Below are positions 35,403 through 43,778 of a stretch of DNA of 64,000 nt, piece after piece; position 1 is the stretch's first letter; each line of letters begins with the position of its first letter. Source of the stretch: Veillonellaceae bacterium (GTDB lineage Bacteria; Bacillota; Negativicutes; JAAYSF01); NCBI GenBank assembly GCA_012523975.1, contig JAAYSF010000071.1:1-64000 (forward strand), written 5' to 3'. The notes beneath the pieces are model-generated. The model made no database searches, was not told the DNA's origin, and saw only the letters and a list, made by a program, of their open reading frames with translations. The position numbers were made by a program, and so were the translations under genes.

Positions 35403-36386
35403 TTATCGTCCGTAGTCACACCACGGCTCTTCAGCTAAATAATCACCATCAGAATAATAATAAGCTCTAGCTCTGCAGCCTCCGCAAATTTTATCATAAC
35501 CGCAGCGACCACAGCCGCCTTTAAGCTCTTCATGACGCAGTTCATTAAATAAACTGCTGTCACGCCATATTGCATCAAATTCTTTCTCACGTACATTGCC
35601 AACCTTTATTGGCAGATATGGACAAGGATGCACATCTCCATTTGGCAGTATTACGCAATATCCGGTTCCAGCGAGGCAACCGCGCGTAAATCTCATTGCC
35701 ATATTGCGCTGTTTCGCAATCCTCATAAATTGGGGAGCGCATGTTGGTTTTAATTCAATTGAAACTTCATTCTGCTTATCAAGAATGCGTTCAAGTAATG
35801 CTTCGTATTGAGCAGTTTTTAACGTAGTATCCTCAATATCCTTACCACGTCCTGTAGGTACTAGAAAAAACACATGATGCGCGGCGGCACCCACTTCAAC
35901 TGCTAAATCAGTTATCTTAGTAATTTCAGCTTCATTCCAGCTCATTGCCGTTGTATGAACTTGGAACGGAAGACCAGCATTACGGCATGCTTCCATCCCT
36001 CGCATTGTTTGATCCCAGGCACCTTCACATTGCCTAAACCAATCGTGCTGTTTCTTATCAGTACTGTCTAAACTAATTCCTGCCCGCGCAAGACCGGCTT
36101 CCTTTAGCTTTACAGCTACTTCATCAGTAATCAGGATACCGTTTGTGCCAAGAACAGGTCTCATGCCAACACTGCGAGCATGACTAATTAACTCGTAAAT
36201 ATCAGATCTGAAAAGTGGTTCGCCACCGCTTAAAATTATAATTTTAAACCCAGCTTTGGCCATCTCTGATAGCAGTTTTTTACCTTCTTCGGTTGAAAGT
36301 TCATCAGAGCGTCTTGTACCCGCATCGCGGTAACAGTGAATACACTTTATATTGCAAGCTTGTGTGGTATTCCACGAAATAATCAT
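35403..36386 (-). CDS. nirJ2: Radical SAM/SPASM protein, NirJ2 / AhbD-like
   Basis: A 327-residue radical SAM enzyme. The S-adenosylmethionine cluster motif is CNIKCIHC at about residues 12-19, followed by SGGEPLF (about 54-60). C-terminal Cys (RGCLAGTGYC, HPCPYLP, GGCGRCGYDKICGGCRA) form a SPASM-type auxiliary cluster region. The wording matches NirJ2-type proteins of anaerobes, linked to alternative haem synthesis through sirohaem. No other haem genes are nearby. A haem-maturation or peptide-modifying role is possible. It is monocistronic with its own terminator. Confidence 0.82.
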   Translation of the reverse strand: MIISWNTTQACNIKCIHCYRDAGTRRSDELSTEEGKKLLSEMAKAGFKIIILSGGEPLFRSDIYELISHARSVGMRPVLGTNGILITDEVAVKLKEAGLARAGISLDSTDKKQHDWFRQCEGAWDQTMRGMEACRNAGLPFQVHTTAMSWNEAEITKITDLAVEVGAAAHHVFFLVPTGRGKDIEDTTLKTAQYEALLERILDKQNEVSIELKPTCAPQFMRIAKQRNMAMRFTRGCLAGTGYCVILPNGDVHPCPYLPIKVGNVREKEFDAIWRDSSLFNELRHEELKGGCGRCGYDKICGGCRARAYYYSDGDYLAEEPWCDYGR

Positions 36387-36490
36387 TGGGTTATTGCTCC
36401 TTCCTATAATCTAGTCCTATTATCGCAAATTACACTAATTATCGCAAGTAACTAGATTTTCTTGATTTCGCAATACCCTAAAACTAGTAT

Positions 36491-36521
36491 TTAAAAAAGA
36501 AAACTCCCGCATAACGGGAGT
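36491..36521 (-). terminator. Terminator after trxA
   Basis: ACTCCCG-TTATG-CGGGAGT hairpin followed on the minus strand by TTTTCTTTTTT, a few bases after the trxA stop. Confidence 0.9.
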
Positions 36522-36527
36522 AGTAAC

Positions 36528-36851
36528 TTACATAACACTGTCAAGGGCAGCACCAAGTTCTTTTTTCGGCCGAAAGCCAACAATACGTTTGGTTTCCTGT
36601 CCATCTTTAAATACTAATAGAGTAGGTATACTCATAACATTATATTTTGATGCTAGAGACTGCTGCTCATCAACGTTTACTTTTGCGACAATAGCTTTGC
36701 CTTCATAATCGTTTGATAAAGCTTCCACCTCGGGTCCAACCATCTTACAAGGTCCGCACCAGGGCGCCCAAAAATCAACTAATACCGCCTTATCGGCTTT
36801 CAACACTAATTCATCAAATTCAGTTTCGTTTTGAATATTTACCAACGACAT
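36528..36851 (-). CDS. trxA: Thioredoxin
   Basis: A 107-residue thioredoxin, a small dithiol reductant. The active site is [11 protein letters not shown] (Cys about 31 and 34), with the conserved cis-Pro in SIPTLLVF and [16 protein letters not shown]. The ATG at 36851 has a textbook AAGGAGGTAATATTT upstream; an earlier in-frame ATG at 36923 is in the leader. It is a single gene between rnpB and nirJ2. Its leader carries a G/C-rich inverted repeat right at the expected transcription start, suggesting repressor control. Confidence 0.96.
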   Translation of the reverse strand: MSLVNIQNETEFDELVLKADKAVLVDFWAPWCGPCKMVGPEVEALSNDYEGKAIVAKVNVDEQQSLASKYNVMSIPTLLVFKDGQETKRIVGFRPKKELGAALDSVM

Positions 36852-36925
36852 AAATATTACCTCCTTCATATTCGTGAGTAATTTACTATAATAGTATAAG
36901 ACAAACCTAAAACTTCTAATCACAT

Positions 36926-36945
36926 CCCACCCCCCGGGGGGTTGG
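36926..36945. promoter_or_regulatory. G/C-tract inverted repeat, CsoR/CstR-type operator candidate at trxA
   Basis: CCCACCCCCC on + faces GGGGGGTTGG, a 20-base inverted repeat with one mismatch. In the otherwise A/T-rich leader it stands out. It begins about seven bases after the -10 of the trxA promoter, so it covers the transcription start. C/G-tract palindromes are the recognition style of CsoR-family repressors (Cu(I), persulphide, formaldehyde). The regulator itself is not in the window. Confidence 0.55.
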
Positions 36946-36953
36946 TAATTATT

Positions 36954-36982
36954 ATATTAGAGAAATATACAAAAAAAGTCAA
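36954..36982 (-). promoter_or_regulatory. trxA promoter
   Basis: On the minus strand TTGACT (36977-36982) and TAATAT (36954-36959) are separated by exactly 17 bases. The transcription start is predicted close to 36947, giving a leader of about 95 bases before trxA. Confidence 0.65.
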
Positions 36983-36992
36983 CTTAAATATA

Positions 36993-37021
36993 AAACCCGC
37001 AGTTCAACATACTGCGGGTTT
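36993..37021 (-). terminator. Terminator of rnpB
   Basis: AAACCCGCAGT and ACTGCGGGTTT form a strong stem 16 bases after the mapped 3' end of the RNase P RNA; TTTTATATTT follows on the minus strand. Confidence 0.85.
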
Positions 37022-37036
37022 AAAAAATTCATTAAA

Positions 37037-37393
37037 GTTGCAAGTAATCAATAAGCCGAGTTCTGTACCGCAAAAGCGGTGATGATCATTTATCTGGACC
37101 GTCAGTTACCTGACGGCTCTAGCGACACACCCGGAAGGTTAGCGGGCAGCCTCATCCCTTCCCTATTTGGTCTTGCACCAGGTGGGGTTTACCTAGCCAG
37201 TTAGTCACCTAACTGCTGGTGCGCTCTTACCGCACCGTTCCATCCTTACCGGCAAAAACCGGCGGTTTACATTTCTGTGGCACTTTCCCTGAGGTCGCCC
37301 TCGCTGGACGTTATCCAGCACCTTGCCCTGTGGAGCCCGGACTTTCCTCAAATGTCTGAAAAGACATCCGCGATCATCTTTTATACTCACAAC
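37037..37393 (-). ncRNA. rnpB: RNase P RNA
   Basis: The catalytic RNA of RNase P, about 357 bases, which removes tRNA 5' leaders. Conserved blocks on the minus strand are GAGGAAAGTCCGGGCTCC near the 5' end, CAGGGAAAGTGCCACAGAAA, GGTAAACCCC, and the 3' ACAGAACTCGGCTTAT. The ends are placed by the P1 pairing of GTTGTGAGTA (5') with TACTTGCAAC (3'), ten base pairs including two G-U. The architecture looks like the ancestral A type rather than the Bacillus B type, which fits Negativicutes; I judge that by eye. Confidence 0.95.
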
Positions 37394-37403
37394 TTGGATT
37401 ATT

Positions 37404-37432
37404 AGTATAACATATACTATTCACATTATCAA
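37404..37432 (-). promoter_or_regulatory. rnpB promoter
   Basis: On the minus strand TTGATA (37427-37432) and TATACT (37404-37409) with 17 bases between. The predicted start, near 37397, falls four bases before the P1 stem of rnpB. Confidence 0.75.
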
Positions 37433-37456
37433 TGGATTTAATCGCTCTGCCTTTTA

Positions 37457-38158
37457 TTAGGGAATTAGTATTCGGCCGCAATTATCACAATAGGCCATTT
37501 TAATTTTTGCAGTTTCAACTTTTGTTATTGGTAAACTCCGATGGCAGCCGCTGCAATAATCATTATTTAATTTTGCTATTGGCTTATCAAAATTACGTTT
37601 AAGTTCATTATAAGTATGCAGCAATTCTTTATCTATTAGCTGTGAACAAGCTATAATTTCCTGTTCGGTATCTAATATGCTTTTATCTAGTAAAGCCTTA
37701 TCAATCGCAATATTTTGCTGTTTCTCTTCGCGCTGACGTTTTTTTTCGCTAAGTTGTTCATTTAATTTTGCTATCTCCTTAGCTAGTTTGTCACATTGAT
37801 CCATATGATCCAATAATTCATCTTCCTTTAAAGCAATTGTAGCTTTTAGGCAATCATATTTACCTCTTAGTTGCTCTATTTCCTTTACGTTTTTTATCCC
37901 ACTAACATAAAGCTGGTTTTCGATTTTTTTTAATTGCTTGCTAACCCCTTCAATAGAGGTTTCAATTTCAAATGACTGGTTGGAACAGGCAGCTAGACTT
38001 GCTTGGTACTGCTTTATGCTGCTTGTGACCGTCTCAATTTCGTACCACATATTTTTAATTTCTTGTGTGTTAATGGCCTGCCTTTTCTGAATAATAGCAG
38101 TTTTATTCTGCTCAAGCATTTGTAAATTCCATAACATATTTAGCTGCTCCTTAATCAT
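37457..38158 (-). CDS. Coiled-coil protein with C-terminal zinc ribbon (DUF164)
   Basis: A 233-residue protein. Residues about 10-180 form a long antiparallel coiled coil of Glu/Lys/Gln heptads. A C4 zinc ribbon closes it, with CSGCHRSLP and CDNCGRILIP (about 198-233). This design is the YacP-neighbour or CT398-type zinc-ribbon family, which occurs beside nif3 in many Firmicutes. The function is unresolved; the zinc ribbon suggests nucleic acid or protein binding. AAGGAGGAGG precedes the ATG. A terminator separates it from nif3. Confidence 0.85.
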   Translation of the reverse strand: MIKEQLNMLWNLQMLEQNKTAIIQKRQAINTQEIKNMWYEIETVTSSIKQYQASLAACSNQSFEIETSIEGVSKQLKKIENQLYVSGIKNVKEIEQLRGKYDCLKATIALKEDELLDHMDQCDKLAKEIAKLNEQLSEKKRQREEKQQNIAIDKALLDKSILDTEQEIIACSQLIDKELLHTYNELKRNFDKPIAKLNNDYCSGCHRSLPITKVETAKIKMAYCDNCGRILIP

Positions 38159-38188
38159 TAGTACCTCCTCCTTATAGCTTAAATAGCC

Positions 38189-38220
38189 AAAAAAATATAG
38201 ACAGGCATAAACACCTGTCT
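38189..38220 (-). terminator. Terminator after nif3
   Basis: AGACAGG and CCTGTCT arms on the minus strand, followed by ATATTTTTTT. It overlaps the nif3 stop codon. Confidence 0.8.
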
Positions 38221-39337
38221 AATAACGACGAAAAATATCTGTTCTAATATTATCGGTAATAATTTCAATACCCCATTTCTCATTACGAGCTTGGGCCCCT
38301 AGGTAATTACTAAGGTAATCAACAATAACAACTTCTGTAGCAAAGTGTCCGGCATCAACAATAACTATGCCTGCGGCAACGGCTTCCTGGGCTTCATGGT
38401 ATTTTACGTCGCCGGTAACAAGTACATCAGCACCGGCGAAAGCTGCTGAATGAATTAAGCTAGCTCCACTGCCGCCACAGACGGCAACCTTCCAGATAGA
38501 TTTATTCTCAGGTCCGGCGACGTTAACCAAATTTATTCCTAAAGCTTGCTTTACCTCATCCACAAACTCGGCCAACGATTTAGGCGCAGACAAACTGCCA
38601 ATACGTCCTAGCCCTAACTGAGGCCGGGTATTGGCAAGTTGGTATAAATCATATGCAACCTCTTCATATGGGTGAGCCTTCAGCATAGCCTTAATTACCT
38701 TATTGCATATTTTCTCAGACATAACAGTTTCTAAACGCACTTCCCGTACCTGCTCCAACTCGCCTTGACTGCCGAGAAACGGATTAGTACCCTCTAGCGG
38801 CATAAAAGTGCCAGTACCGTCGGTCTGAAAGGTACAGTGGCTATAGTTACCGACATGCCCTGCCCCGGCGTCGCATATCGCGGCCCGAACTGCCTCTGCA
38901 TGAGTATCCGGCACGAATACTGCCAGTTTAAGTAGCTTTTCACTATGACCCGGGGATAATGATTGGACATTAGTCAAGTTTAACTTGCTCGCTAAGATAT
39001 CGTTTATTCCACCTGCAGCTATATCAAGATTAGTATGAGCAGTATAAACTGCAATATCATTCTTTATAAGCTTAGCCAATAGCTTTCCATGAGGCAAATC
39101 AGTACGAATATTCTTGATGCCCTTAAAAATCAACGGATGATGCGTCACAATCATGTCAGAATTATTAGTTATAGCTTGATCAACAACATTATCAGTAACG
39201 TCCAGTGCAATTAAGATTTTAGAAATATCCTGGTCTGGACTTCCTACCAGGAGACCTACATTATCCCAATCTTCCGCTAAATCGCGCGGCGCAAGCTTTT
39301 CGAGTTCATTAATTATTGATTGGCATTTTATAGGCAT
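38219..39337 (-). CDS. yqfO: Nif3-like dinuclear metal protein (YqfO / GTP cyclohydrolase I type 2 family)
   Basis: A 372-residue Nif3/DUF34 protein. Metal ligands appear as VTHHPLIFKG (about 64-73), HTNLD (about 101-105) and the C-terminal VDAGHFATE. The middle part (about 130-230) is the inserted PII-like YqfO domain. The family binds two metals; the reaction is uncertain despite the cyclohydrolase name. It overlaps trmK by ten bases, as in Bacillus (trmK-yqfO). Confidence 0.93.
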   Translation of the reverse strand: MPIKCQSIINELEKLAPRDLAEDWDNVGLLVGSPDQDISKILIALDVTDNVVDQAITNNSDMIVTHHPLIFKGIKNIRTDLPHGKLLAKLIKNDIAVYTAHTNLDIAAGGINDILASKLNLTNVQSLSPGHSEKLLKLAVFVPDTHAEAVRAAICDAGAGHVGNYSHCTFQTDGTGTFMPLEGTNPFLGSQGELEQVREVRLETVMSEKICNKVIKAMLKAHPYEEVAYDLYQLANTRPQLGLGRIGSLSAPKSLAEFVDEVKQALGINLVNVAGPENKSIWKVAVCGGSGASLIHSAAFAGADVLVTGDVKYHEAQEAVAAGIVIVDAGHFATEVVIVDYLSNYLGAQARNEKWGIEIITDNIRTDIFRRY

Positions 39338-40011
39338 GCCTTCTTAGCCTCCAATCCGCGAAGCTTTTCGTTATATTCATAATATTTTGCTGAAAAGTTT
39401 TTGCCTGCTGTCATCTCATCTATAACTCGTTTTGTCTGATTTATCAATTGATCTATATGAACCGACAGTAAGGGCGGCTTTTTATCCCACAGAATTGGGC
39501 CTATTTCATATAATATGTTTTCAAATTCTGCTGATTTACCATGTTCGGCAGCAATTATTTCATAAAGTCTACCATCGTCTAAGATTAAGACCTCATCGAC
39601 AATCTGCCAACCGTTTTTAGTAAACCATTGGCGGACAGATGCTGCTGCTATCATCGGCTGAACAATTAGGCGTTTGAGAGAGGCAACAACTTCCGGCGCG
39701 CTTTGGAGAATATTAATTATTGTAGCTCCGCCCATACCAGCTATCACAGCTGTCTCAATTTCAGCCGGTTTAATAACTTGCAACCCGTTTCCCAGTCTTA
39801 AATTTATACTATCCTGCAGTCCGGCATTTTCTATAGCTTGCTGCGCCGCTTTATATGGACCCAGACTAACTTCGCCTGCGACTGCCCGCGAAACGATTTT
39901 TTCTTGAACTAAAAATATAGGTAAGTAAGCATGATCTGTTCCAATATCAGCTAAAGTTGTCCCACCCTCAACCAGGTTAGCAACAGCTTGTAATCGTGCG
40001 CTAAGTCGCAA
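39328..40011 (-). CDS. trmK: tRNA (adenine-22-N1)-methyltransferase TrmK
   Basis: TrmK, about 228 residues, methylates A22 in bacterial tRNAs. The SAM-binding Rossmann fold shows ADIGTDHAYLPIFLV (about 17-31), EVSLGPYKAAQQAIENAG, and AVIAGMGGATIINIL (about 83-97). The best start is TTG at 40011, behind AGGGGGC at good spacing; an ATG at 40083 without a ribosome site would add 24 residues. It lies downstream of rpoD and the tRNA cluster and overlaps nif3. Confidence 0.93.
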   Translation of the reverse strand: MRLSARLQAVANLVEGGTTLADIGTDHAYLPIFLVQEKIVSRAVAGEVSLGPYKAAQQAIENAGLQDSINLRLGNGLQVIKPAEIETAVIAGMGGATIINILQSAPEVVASLKRLIVQPMIAAASVRQWFTKNGWQIVDEVLILDDGRLYEIIAAEHGKSAEFENILYEIGPILWDKKPPLLSVHIDQLINQTKRVIDEMTAGKNFSAKYYEYNEKLRGLEAKKACL

Positions 40012-40093
40012 TGTCTTGCCCCCTAATGTTATTATGTTTAGTATACTGGAAAATACAAAAAAATGCAAAGCTATGCTTTGCATTTAGTTACAA

Positions 40094-40169
<76 letters not shown>

Positions 40170-40172
40170 TAG

Positions 40173-40247
40173 TGGTGACCCGTAGGGGATTCGAACCCCT
40201 GATACCGCCGTGAAAGGGCGGTGTCTTAACCGCTTGACCAACGGGCC
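40173..40247 (-). tRNA. tRNA-Glu (UUC)
   Basis: 75 bases with encoded CCA. Acceptor GGCCCGT/ACGGGTC. Anticodon arm CCGCC-CTTTCAC-GGCGG gives TTC. T arm GGGGTTCGAATCCCC is perfect. Confidence 0.97.
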
Positions 40248-40271
40248 ATTTTTTAATTTATGTTAAATAAA

Positions 40272-40346
40272 TGGTGGGCCCACCTGGGATCGAACCAGGG
40301 ACCAGCCGGTTATGAGCCGGCTGCTCTACCGCTGAGCTATAGGCCC
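40272..40346 (-). tRNA. tRNA with CAU anticodon (elongator Met, or Ile2)
   Basis: 75 bases with encoded CCA. Acceptor GGGCCTA is paired with TGGGCCC. The anticodon arm GCCGG-CTCATAA-CCGGC gives CAT. The acceptor pairs at the first position, so it is not the initiator. Elongator methionine and lysidine-modified isoleucine tRNAs both use CTCATAA loops, and I cannot separate them by eye. Confidence 0.9.
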
Positions 40347-40396
40347 GGAGATTATAAAACAGGTTTTCCGAAGAAAGCCTGTTTAGCATTCTTAAA

Positions 40397-40472
40397 TGGC
40401 TCCTCGAGTAGGACTCGAACCTACGACCGATCGGTTAACAGCCGATTGCTCTACCGACTGAGCTATCGAGGA
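40397..40472 (-). tRNA. tRNA-Asn (GUU)
   Basis: 76 bases with encoded CCA. Acceptor TCCTCGA/TCGAGGA. Anticodon arm ATCGG-CTGTTAA-CCGAT gives GTT. It is the first tRNA of the four-gene operon Asn-Met-Glu-Val. Confidence 0.97.
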
Positions 40473-40490
40473 ACGTAACTGACAAAATAC

Positions 40491-40519
40491 ATTATAAAAC
40501 AAGTTTTATGTTACGTCAA
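40491..40519 (-). promoter_or_regulatory. Promoter of the tRNA operon
   Basis: TTGACG (40514-40519) and TATAAT (40491-40496) on the minus strand with a 17-base spacer. The predicted start is about 12 bases before tRNA-Asn. It lies between rpoD and the tRNAs. Confidence 0.85.
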
Positions 40520-40526
40520 GCGTTTT

Positions 40527-41639
40527 TTACTCGAGAAAATCTTTTAGTTTTTTACTACGGCTTGGATGACGCAATTTTCGAAGAGCTTTTGCTTCAATTT
40601 GACGGATACGTTCCCTAGTAACACCAAAATGCTGTCCAACCTCTTCTAGGGTACGCGCGCGTCCATCGTCTAACCCAAAGCGAAGCCTAAGGACTTTTTC
40701 TTCTCTTGGTGTTAATGTCTCAAGTACTTCTTCTAGTTGCTCTTTGAGCAACATGAAGGAAGCAGCTTCCGCAGGAGCAGGCGCATCCTGATCTTCAATA
40801 AAATCGCCTAGATGCGAGTCTTCTTCTTCACCTATCGGAGTTTCTAGTGATACAGGTTCCTGAGCGATTTTCATTATCTCTCTAACTCGTTCCACGCTTA
40901 TATCCATCTCGCGGGCAATTTCTTCAGGACTTGGCTCCCGGCCTAACTCTTGCAGCAATTGACGAGATACTCGGATTAGCTTGTTTATGGTTTCTACCAT
41001 ATGCACAGGTATTCTGATTGTGCGTGCTTGGTCGGCAATAGCCCGTGTAATAGCTTGGCGAATCCACCAAGTAGCATAAGTGCTGAATTTATAGCCTTTA
41101 CTATAATCGAATTTTTCAACAGCTTTTATAAGCCCTAAATTACCTTCTTGAATTAAGTCCAGAAAAAGCATTCCGCGTCCAACATAGCGCTTAGCAATGC
41201 TCACTACCAGGCGGAGGTTAGCCTCAGCCAGTCGCCTCTTTGCCTCCTCATCTCCGCCCTCCATACGTTTAGCTAGACTTACCTCTTCTTCGGCGGATAA
41301 AAGCGGTACACGACCAATTTCTTTTAGGTACATGCGAACCGGGTCGTCAATACTAATACCTTCAGGAATGGTCAGATCAACATCGGCCTCTTCCGGAGCT
41401 GTTTCTTCAATTTCAGACATTTCCGAACCATCTAAGCTCTCGACTTCGGGAATTTCATCCACTATCTCAATTCCCTTATTGGAAAAAACTTCGTACATAT
41501 CATCAATCTCATCAGGAGACAAATCATCACTTTGGAGAGTATCCATGATTTCGCCATACGTCAGTACGCCGCCACGTTTTTTTCCTTTATGCAGCAATTC
41601 ACTTACGTGATCATTAATGATATTCTTTTTCTCAGTCAT
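40527..41639 (-). CDS. rpoD: Housekeeping RNA polymerase sigma factor RpoD (SigA)
   Basis: SigA, 370 residues. An acidic N-terminal region 1.1 (about 1-90) is present. Region 1.2 ([21 protein letters not shown]), region 2 ([39 protein letters not shown], -10 recognition [15 protein letters not shown]) and region 4 ([30 protein letters not shown], -35 recognition) are all canonical. AAGGGAGGAGGGG lies before the ATG. The gene follows dnaG, as in the Firmicute macromolecular-synthesis operon. Confidence 0.98.
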   Translation of the reverse strand: MTEKKNIINDHVSELLHKGKKRGGVLTYGEIMDTLQSDDLSPDEIDDMYEVFSNKGIEIVDEIPEVESLDGSEMSEIEETAPEEADVDLTIPEGISIDDPVRMYLKEIGRVPLLSAEEEVSLAKRMEGGDEEAKRRLAEANLRLVVSIAKRYVGRGMLFLDLIQEGNLGLIKAVEKFDYSKGYKFSTYATWWIRQAITRAIADQARTIRIPVHMVETINKLIRVSRQLLQELGREPSPEEIAREMDISVERVREIMKIAQEPVSLETPIGEEEDSHLGDFIEDQDAPAPAEAASFMLLKEQLEEVLETLTPREEKVLRLRFGLDDGRARTLEEVGQHFGVTRERIRQIEAKALRKLRHPSRSKKLKDFLE

Positions 41640-41690
41640 TTTACTCCCCTCCTCCCTTGGCCGATCAGTTCTTTACGTGCTATTAAGCTA

Positions 41691-43493
41691 TCAATTGTGT
41701 AATTTCTTAATTTCATCTTTTATTCGCTGACTTTCCGCTAATTCCTGCAGAAAGCGACTATCCCCCATGCGTTCTAATTCATCAGCGCGTAGCCGATGTT
41801 CTTCGTATAATGCGTTAAGATGCGCTAAACGAATAGTTCGCATACAATCATCGATAAGTTTATCTACGTTGTCTGTAGGGACTTCCATCAACATAATATG
41901 CGATAACTCGGCATTAGCTGAATCACTTAGATTTGTACACCAAGCTGTATCTGAAATATTTTTTCCCATATTATACGCGTCAATAATAGATTTAATTATT
42001 TCTTGACGATTTTCATCTTGAAAGTCCACAGTAGCGAGACTCGTTTTTACATCTTTTATCAGATTATTATTATCATAAATTAAGCGAATAATATTTCTTT
42101 CAGCTTGTTCAACTGCCTCAGATGGCTTGTTTATTAACGATATATTGTTTATAGTCTTTCCCAAACTTACAGTTTTATCCTTTTGCGCATGTCTCATAAA
42201 TTTGCTCAGTTCGCTCCGGATAGCCCCTTCATCAATAGCTAACAATTGGGATACATGAGCAATATGACTATTTACCTCTACTGCATTTTTAGATCCTGCT
42301 AAGACGGGGATTATCCTAGAAACAACTGCGACTTTGCCTTCCAGGCTTGAATAATCAATCTCCTTTAATGCCTGCTTGATCTGATATTCAATAAGTCCAT
42401 CAGCATTTGAAATCAAATCATTAAAAGCGACAGCACCATGATTTTTTATATACTCATCAGGGTCTTTATCATCAGGAATAGATAAAACCCTTACCTTAGC
42501 TCCCAATTCCTGAACAATCGATAAAGCACGAACTGTCGCATTCCTACCGGCAGCATCACTATCATAAGCAAAAATTATTTCATCCGCCAAGCGCAATATC
42601 TGTTTTGCTTGATCCGGAGTAAAGGCTGTTCCTAACGAAGCCACTACGTTTTTAAGGTTTGCTATATGCGCTGAGATTGCGTCCATATATCCTTCAACGA
42701 CAATGGCTTTACCCGAATCGCGGATACTTTTAAATGCATGCTCCATGCCGTATAGAATGTGCCGCTTATTAAAAATCGGCGTTTCAGGTGAGTTTAAATA
42801 TTTAGGTTGGCTATCATCAAGTACCCTTCCGCCAAACCCAATCACTTTCCCTCGAATATTGGCGATAGGAAACATAATGCGATTACGAAATCGATCATAT
42901 ATTCCATTTCCGTGTGAACGCTCGACAGCCAGGCCGACATTAATTAATAACTGTCTATCTATCCCCCGCCCCATAAACGCTTGTGATAATTTATCCCAAT
43001 GCGGGGGCGCGAACCCAAGCTTGAATTTTTCAATAACCTGTATGGTTATTCCGCGTGATGCTAAATATTCGCGAGCACTCTGTCCGTAACTTGTATTAAC
43101 AAGGCAGGAATAATAAAAATCCCGGGCCATTTCGTTAACTCTAAACAATTCTGCTAACAGCCGCTCCCTGGCCAACTCCTGCTCAGACTTTTCCACTTCA
43201 GGCAACTGGATATTCATCTTCTGCGCTAACACTTTTACAGCATCCATAAAACCGATATTTTCAATTTTCATCAAAAAATTAAAAACATTACCGCCTGACT
43301 GACAGCCAAAACAGTAAAAAAAGCCTTTGTCCGGCGCTACTGAAAATGAGGGCGTTTTCTCATGGTGAAAAGGACAACAGCCCCAGTAATTTCTTCCTTT
43401 TTTCTTCAAAGGAATATATTCCGAAATAATGCCAATAATATTACTTTCGGCGCGTAATCTATTAATAAAATCATCTGTAATTACATATTTCAT
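41691..43493 (-). CDS. dnaG: DNA primase DnaG
   Basis: DnaG, 600 residues, makes primers for replication. The N-terminal CHC2 zinc finger is CCPFHHEKTPSFSV...YCFGC (about 33-57). The RNA-polymerase core has RNRIMFPIANIRGKVIGFGGRVL, VVEGYMDAI and the Toprim AYDSDAAG. The C-terminal helicase-binding part is helical. The ATG at 43493 follows AAGGATGA; a GTA/ATG start at 43520 has no ribosome site. It is directly upstream of rpoD. Confidence 0.97.
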   Translation of the reverse strand: MKYVITDDFINRLRAESNIIGIISEYIPLKKKGRNYWGCCPFHHEKTPSFSVAPDKGFFYCFGCQSGGNVFNFLMKIENIGFMDAVKVLAQKMNIQLPEVEKSEQELARERLLAELFRVNEMARDFYYSCLVNTSYGQSAREYLASRGITIQVIEKFKLGFAPPHWDKLSQAFMGRGIDRQLLINVGLAVERSHGNGIYDRFRNRIMFPIANIRGKVIGFGGRVLDDSQPKYLNSPETPIFNKRHILYGMEHAFKSIRDSGKAIVVEGYMDAISAHIANLKNVVASLGTAFTPDQAKQILRLADEIIFAYDSDAAGRNATVRALSIVQELGAKVRVLSIPDDKDPDEYIKNHGAVAFNDLISNADGLIEYQIKQALKEIDYSSLEGKVAVVSRIIPVLAGSKNAVEVNSHIAHVSQLLAIDEGAIRSELSKFMRHAQKDKTVSLGKTINNISLINKPSEAVEQAERNIIRLIYDNNNLIKDVKTSLATVDFQDENRQEIIKSIIDAYNMGKNISDTAWCTNLSDSANAELSHIMLMEVPTDNVDKLIDDCMRTIRLAHLNALYEEHRLRADELERMGDSRFLQELAESQRIKDEIKKLHN

Positions 43494-43778
43494 AAACTCA
43501 TCCTTAGTAACGTCAGGCATCTACAGGGAATATGCCGATAGCAAACATATATACATTATTACCAAATTTACAGTATTCTATCGCCTTCGCATATTTTAAT
43601 AGTTTCTCTTAAAATCTCAGAATTAAAGTTCAAAAAGGTAAGTTTTGACTTAATTCTACAAGCAGTTAACTAATCCTGCTCATAAAAAGTCAACAGCTAT
43701 GTTTTGTTGATACTATGTATATTCAGCACAAAACGATTTTTTCCTCTTTAAGCTATTGACAAAACCATTTAAATTTGC

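Noticed and set aside
37205-37390. Open frame of 61 codons on the minus strand
   Set aside because: It lies wholly inside the RNase P RNA and has no ribosome site.
40260-40478. 72-codon frame on + across two tRNA genes
   Set aside because: It runs through tRNA-CAU and tRNA-Asn on the opposite strand; a common artefact over tRNA clusters.
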